A stretch of 64,000 nt of DNA, taken from LC029 sp036676475 (GTDB lineage: Bacteria; Bacillota; Bacilli; Aneurinibacillales; RAOX-1). This document shows positions 61,307 through 64,000 of the stretch, in pieces. The notes under the pieces were generated by a model. That model was not told the origin of the DNA and ran no database searches. It was given only the letters and a program-made list of their open reading frames with translations. The DNA is taken from positions 1 to 64,000 of the forward strand of contig JAKFCU010000077.1 of NCBI GenBank assembly GCA_036676475.1, written 5' to 3'. The translations under genes and the position numbers were made by a program. Position 1 is the first letter of the stretch. The number at the start of each line of letters is the position of its first letter.

Positions 61307-61843
61307 TTAAGCATTTACTATAGCTGCCAATAATTCCTCTTTATCTTCCGGGGTTAGCAACCTTTCAGCCATGGGGAAAAGGACATTCTCCTCTTTCATG
61401 AAATGATCGGATAAAATTAAATAGGCATTAATCGCATAAGAGGCAATTTCATTCGCCTGTTTTTCATCTAGCACTTCCGGTAGTTGATTCACACTATTTA
61501 TAAAGCTTTTTAGATTCATTTTAGCTTGTGCATGTTCATATTCCATCACGACAAGAGGGCCTGTTTCACGTCCAATATATTTAGCCATCATTGGAAATAG
61601 AAACCCTTCTTCTCGTTCCGAGTGAGCTCCAAGCTCAGCTTCAAAGGTGATGACGATTTCAGATAACTCACGAATAGGCCCTAACCAGTTTTGAACATCT
61701 GAAACCTGACCGATTTCTTGAGCTTTTACATAAAAAGCTTCCATTTGCGATCTCAAAGGTCCGTGTTCATTTTTTAATTGTTGTAGAGCTCCACTCAATA
61801 CTACATCAGATCCACCCATCATACTTCCGCATCCTGCACTCAT
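61307..61843 (-). CDS. Haemerythrin-domain protein, NO/Fe-S-stress type
   Basis: A 178-residue protein whose body is a haemerythrin HHE fold. Likely iron ligands: HGPLRSQ, HSEREEGFLFP, YEHAQAK and HFMKEENVLFP. The N-terminus has a short Cys-containing stretch (SAGCGSMMGG) rather than the longer ScdA/Ric domain. Di-iron haemerythrin proteins handle NO or repair Fe-S clusters. It lies just behind the NO-reductase-like genes with its own perfect Fnr box, so a role in NO tolerance is inferred. ATG 61843 lies 9 nt after GGAG; GTG 61849 is an alternative. Confidence 0.85.
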   Translation of the reverse strand: MSAGCGSMMGGSDVVLSGALQQLKNEHGPLRSQMEAFYVKAQEIGQVSDVQNWLGPIRELSEIVITFEAELGAHSEREEGFLFPMMAKYIGRETGPLVVMEYEHAQAKMNLKSFINSVNQLPEVLDEKQANEIASYAINAYLILSDHFMKEENVLFPMAERLLTPEDKEELLAAIVNA

Positions 61844-61951
61844 CTTCACACACTCCTTAGCGATTTATCAATAATCTCATTCATCCATATAGATGACCTA
61901 GGCTTCTCAGTTAAGATATTTCCTATTGGTGAATTAAACACCACTCAATTA

Positions 61952-61994
61952 ATTGTACCCATTTTATTACTTCTTTAATGTGACAGCTATCACA
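61952..61994 (-). promoter_or_regulatory. Perfect Fnr box with -10 element ahead of the haemerythrin gene
   Basis: TGTGA-CAGCTA-TCACA (61979-61994) matches the consensus at all 10 positions. On the minus strand a -10 TACAAT lies at 61957-61952, placing the box near -41.5. Confidence 0.82.
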
Positions 61995-61997
61995 ATA

Positions 61998-62029
61998 AGA
62001 AGGATCCAGCACAGAGGCCAGATCCTTCT
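61998..62029 (-). terminator. Hairpin downstream of the NO-reductase-like catalytic gene
   Basis: AAGGATC pairs with GATCCTT over a 14-nt loop, 12 nt after the stop. T-run weak. It separates the oxidoreductase genes from the haemerythrin promoter. Confidence 0.55.
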
Positions 62030-62038
62030 AAATATTAC

Positions 62039-63412
62039 TTAAGCACTATGAGTAACATGATCTCCGACTTCTCGTGCAGAAGAAACTTTGATAACCTTCC
62101 ACATGTTGAAAGCAAAAATTATAGCAGATAACCCAACGATCGCTCCACCGACTACACGTGCTTGTAAATACGGCGTAATGGCTTCACGAACAGTATAGAA
62201 GTTTTGTCCATCCATCGCACCTTCGATTATACCGGCAATGGTTAATGGGATAAACATGGCTAAGAATCCAATTAAGACTGTCCAATAATGTAAATTTGCG
62301 AGCTTTTCATCATAGCATTTACCCCAGTAAGTTTGAGCAATCCAATACACGATACCAAACATACCAAAGGAAATAAACCCAAGCAAGGCAAGATGAGCGT
62401 GTCCAACAACCCATTGAGAACCATGAACGAAGTCATTAATAAAACGAATGGACTGAGAAGATCCCTGTAAACAGTTCATGACATAGAAAATCATAGTGGT
62501 AATAACGAACTTACCAGGAACACCAAGCGATTTCTTACTGCTTCGAATGCTTACGATAATAATATAAAACCAAATGAAGGTAGGAATTAACATCCCAACA
62601 CTTGTCCATTCTCCTGCTAGCTTCCAGAACATATTGACTGGTGCATCTTCGTATAGAAGGTGGTGCAATGAGGAAGGAGGAATGAAAAAGGCTACACACC
62701 AAAAGTGTATTTTACTTAAAACTTCAGGATACGCATGTTTATCTAATGTTCCTGTCATACGTGGAACCATAAAATAGAAGATACCCTGCATACCAAACAT
62801 GAACCAGCCATTCACTTCATTATGGGCAAAACTCCAGATGGCTAGATTATCCCGAACTCCCTCCCATGGAAGGTTAGACCAAACAAAGTTTAGACCGAGA
62901 TAAAGTACAGAAAGTAAGGAAAAGTTAAGCACAGCTGAAAATTGTGGAACAGTACCCTTGAAGACAGTCATGAAAATGTTTGTTGCAAAAATAACCCATA
63001 CAAGAGCAATGGCAATATCCACATACCAGACTGGCTCTAAATATTCACGTCCATCGATTTGTCCCGATAGAACAGTTACAGCTACTAGGGCAATACCTAC
63101 ATGCATTAAGTAATAGTGCAGGTTACCTAAAGCTTTGCTATACAGATCACGCTTTACTTCCCTTGGGATAATGTAATACAATCCACCCATAAGGACCATA
63201 GAAAGCCAACCAAAGATAATCACTTGCAAATGAAGTGCTCTCATATGAATGAAATTTAGAAATTCAGGTACAATTCCCGGTTTTATATAATCTACCGCCA
63301 TCACCATACCTACAATGGCAACCAGGACAAGATAGAATGCAGCTGTTAAGATAAACTTTTTGGCGACATTATCTGCATCTTTAAAATTAGCAAATGATTC
63401 ACGATTGCTCAA
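62039..63412 (-). CDS. C-family haem-copper catalytic subunit lacking the cross-linked Tyr; probable non-canonical NO reductase
   Basis: A 457-residue, 12-helix protein. Numbering from the TTG start (8 nt after AAGGTGG): His61 (RALHLQV, low-spin haem), His197 (AHNEVNG), His250/His251 (SSLHHLL), His338/His340 (VGHAHLA), so all six ligands are present. The pattern is closer to cbb3 CcoN (GHNAVG, PHHLHY, GHVH) than to cNOR NorB (HLWVEGVWE). But the cbb3 cross-linking Tyr, six residues before the HH pair, is Ile, and residues Glu199 and Asn201 follow the first CuB/FeB His. This fits the C-family-related NO reductases known only from a few groups. Partner cytochrome c upstream, haemerythrin downstream. 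An atypical cbb3 oxidase is the alternative. Confidence 0.85.
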   Translation of the reverse strand: MSNRESFANFKDADNVAKKFILTAAFYLVLVAIVGMVMAVDYIKPGIVPEFLNFIHMRALHLQVIIFGWLSMVLMGGLYYIIPREVKRDLYSKALGNLHYYLMHVGIALVAVTVLSGQIDGREYLEPVWYVDIAIALVWVIFATNIFMTVFKGTVPQFSAVLNFSLLSVLYLGLNFVWSNLPWEGVRDNLAIWSFAHNEVNGWFMFGMQGIFYFMVPRMTGTLDKHAYPEVLSKIHFWCVAFFIPPSSLHHLLYEDAPVNMFWKLAGEWTSVGMLIPTFIWFYIIIVSIRSSKKSLGVPGKFVITTMIFYVMNCLQGSSQSIRFINDFVHGSQWVVGHAHLALLGFISFGMFGIVYWIAQTYWGKCYDEKLANLHYWTVLIGFLAMFIPLTIAGIIEGAMDGQNFYTVREAITPYLQARVVGGAIVGLSAIIFAFNMWKVIKVSSAREVGDHVTHSA

Positions 63413-63442
63413 ATTTGTTCCCACCTTTTCTTATTATTGAGA

Positions 63443-63823
63443 TTAGCGTTGAATTGGGGTCTTAAATTCACTTAACCATGAAGAAAGGACTTTGATTTCA
63501 TCATCGGTAAGCTTGTCTTCAAAAGCAGGCATGATCGCTGTTCCTTTGCGAATGAAGGTTTCAATGGCTTGCGGATTCAAACGGGCACCGACATCATCCA
63601 ATTCAGGTCCTGTTACCTGACTTTGCTGTCCACGATAGCTATGGCAAGCATAACATCCAGCAGCTTTGAATATTCTGTCCCCTTCTTTTTGAGTCTCAGT
63701 TGTCCCCCAATAAGGTGCGCCATGGTCTGCGGGAAGTCCTTTATCAACCGTTGTGAAACCAGTGACAAAGAATAGAAGTAAAAATAGTGTTCCTCCCCCA
63801 ACATAGGTTAATAAGCTCTTCAT
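63443..63823 (-). CDS. Membrane-anchored monohaem cytochrome c, NorC/CcoO-like
   Basis: A 126-residue protein with one N-terminal helix (about residues 5-25) and a class-I cytochrome domain with CYACH (about residue 57) and a distal Met in AIMPAF. Size and single haem match NorC, the electron-entry subunit of NO reductase. 31 nt upstream of the catalytic gene. Start ATG 63823 is 6 nt after GGAAGG; ATG 63829 abuts it. Confidence 0.88.
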   Translation of the reverse strand: MKSLLTYVGGGTLFLLLFFVTGFTTVDKGLPADHGAPYWGTTETQKEGDRIFKAAGCYACHSYRGQQSQVTGPELDDVGARLNPQAIETFIRKGTAIMPAFEDKLTDDEIKVLSSWLSEFKTPIQR

Positions 63824-63855
63824 GTACATCCTTCCTTTCTGGTTATCTGAAGAAA

Positions 63856-64000
63856 TTAGTAAACGTAGTAAACCGTTTTGGTTGAATCGATTTCCTTTCC
63901 GTCTGAATTAAGAAGACGGACTAGGATCGTATATCTGCCTGAGTTCAAAGCTTGATCCGGTTTAATAGATACAGATTGAACGGTCTTGCTAAGCGGATTC
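63856..64000 (-). CDS. C-terminal end of an exported beta-rich protein, partial
   Basis: The last 47 codons of a gene continuing beyond the window, stopping at TAA 63856. The visible part is a beta-sandwich-like segment (SVSIKPDQALNSGRYTILVR, then KEIDSTKTVYYVY). No membrane segment visible. It precedes the cytochrome c of the NO-reductase-like pair by about 30 nt, so the same operon is likely. Possibly another YtkA/Ig-like accessory protein. Confidence 0.55.
   Translation of the reverse strand, partial: NPLSKTVQSVSIKPDQALNSGRYTILVRLLNSDGKEIDSTKTVYYVY

Noticed and set aside
62039..63412. Classical NorB (cNOR) or standard cbb3 subunit I
   Set aside because: The cNOR helix-VI signature (HLWVEGVWE) is absent, and the cbb3 cross-linking Tyr is replaced by Ile.
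1..64000. CRISPR arrays, tRNA/rRNA genes, intact insertion sequences or prophage genes
   Set aside because: None seen: no regularly spaced direct repeats, no clover-leaf sequences, no transposase or integrase motifs.

Overview
The window looks like chromosomal DNA of a Bacillales (Firmicutes) bacterium with a denitrifying, facultatively anaerobic lifestyle. Evidence: AGGAGG-type ribosome binding sites with frequent GTG/TTG starts, Bacillus-type genes (YhaO/YhaN nuclease pair, PspA/LiaH with a LiaI-like partner, class IV PHA synthase PhaRC, YkuK, DUF4855, DUF1540, DUF1360) and Gram-positive lipoproteins. The mix of a clade-II nos cluster, a CuA-type B-family haem-copper enzyme and a C-family haem-copper enzyme recalls Bacillus azotoformans-like denitrifiers; the species cannot be named from the sequence. 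No rRNA, tRNA, CRISPR array or intact insertion sequence was seen.

Layout. 0-5.7 kb: a visibly GC-richer minus-strand operon (large exported membrane protein, ABC ATPase, ABC-2 permease, coiled-coil protein cut by the window edge). 6.0-7.5 kb: an intact ArsR regulator behind collapsed remnants of a hydrogenase-4/formate-hydrogenlyase-type cluster. 7.9-12.2 kb: nirBD nitrite reductase and cobA for sirohaem. 12.6-17.4 kb: yhaN/yhaO. 17.6-22.3 kb: a B-family haem-copper operon (subunits IIa, II and I, SCO1, a membrane protein, haem O synthase) behind an Fnr-like promoter. 23-27 kb: a cobalamin-riboswitch operon with CbtB, two exported proteins and a membrane-anchored LonB-like protease. 27-34 kb: fadE, a decayed stretch with two pseudogenes, bioB with a BirA operator, ung, deoD, a cell-wall amidase. 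34-42 kb: pspA/liaI-like pair, phaRC, DUF4097, O-antigen ligase-like, SLH and DUF4855 proteins. 43-46 kb: glutaminase, YkuK. 46-53 kb: nos operon (cytochrome c, nosZ, nosB-like, nosD, nosY, nosF, two lipoproteins). 53-57 kb: small zinc-binding proteins and a NosR/NapH-like polyferredoxin with an exported partner. 57-61 kb: patB, topB, nfu. 61-64 kb: haemerythrin protein and a two-subunit C-family NO-reductase-like enzyme.

How it fits together. The central theme is nitrogen-oxide respiration. NirBD reduces nitrite to ammonia, NosZ reduces N2O, and two haem-copper enzymes are best read as non-canonical NO reductases. Both keep all six haem/CuB histidines but lack the redox-active tyrosine of oxygen reductases, and both carry Asn four residues after the helix-VI histidine. 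Near-identical Fnr-like boxes (TGTGA-N6-TCACT/A), each with a well-placed -10 hexamer, precede the B-family operon, the nos operon and the haemerythrin gene, suggesting one anoxia/NO regulon. Several small exported Ig-like (YtkA/FixH-like) proteins accompany these metalloenzyme clusters.
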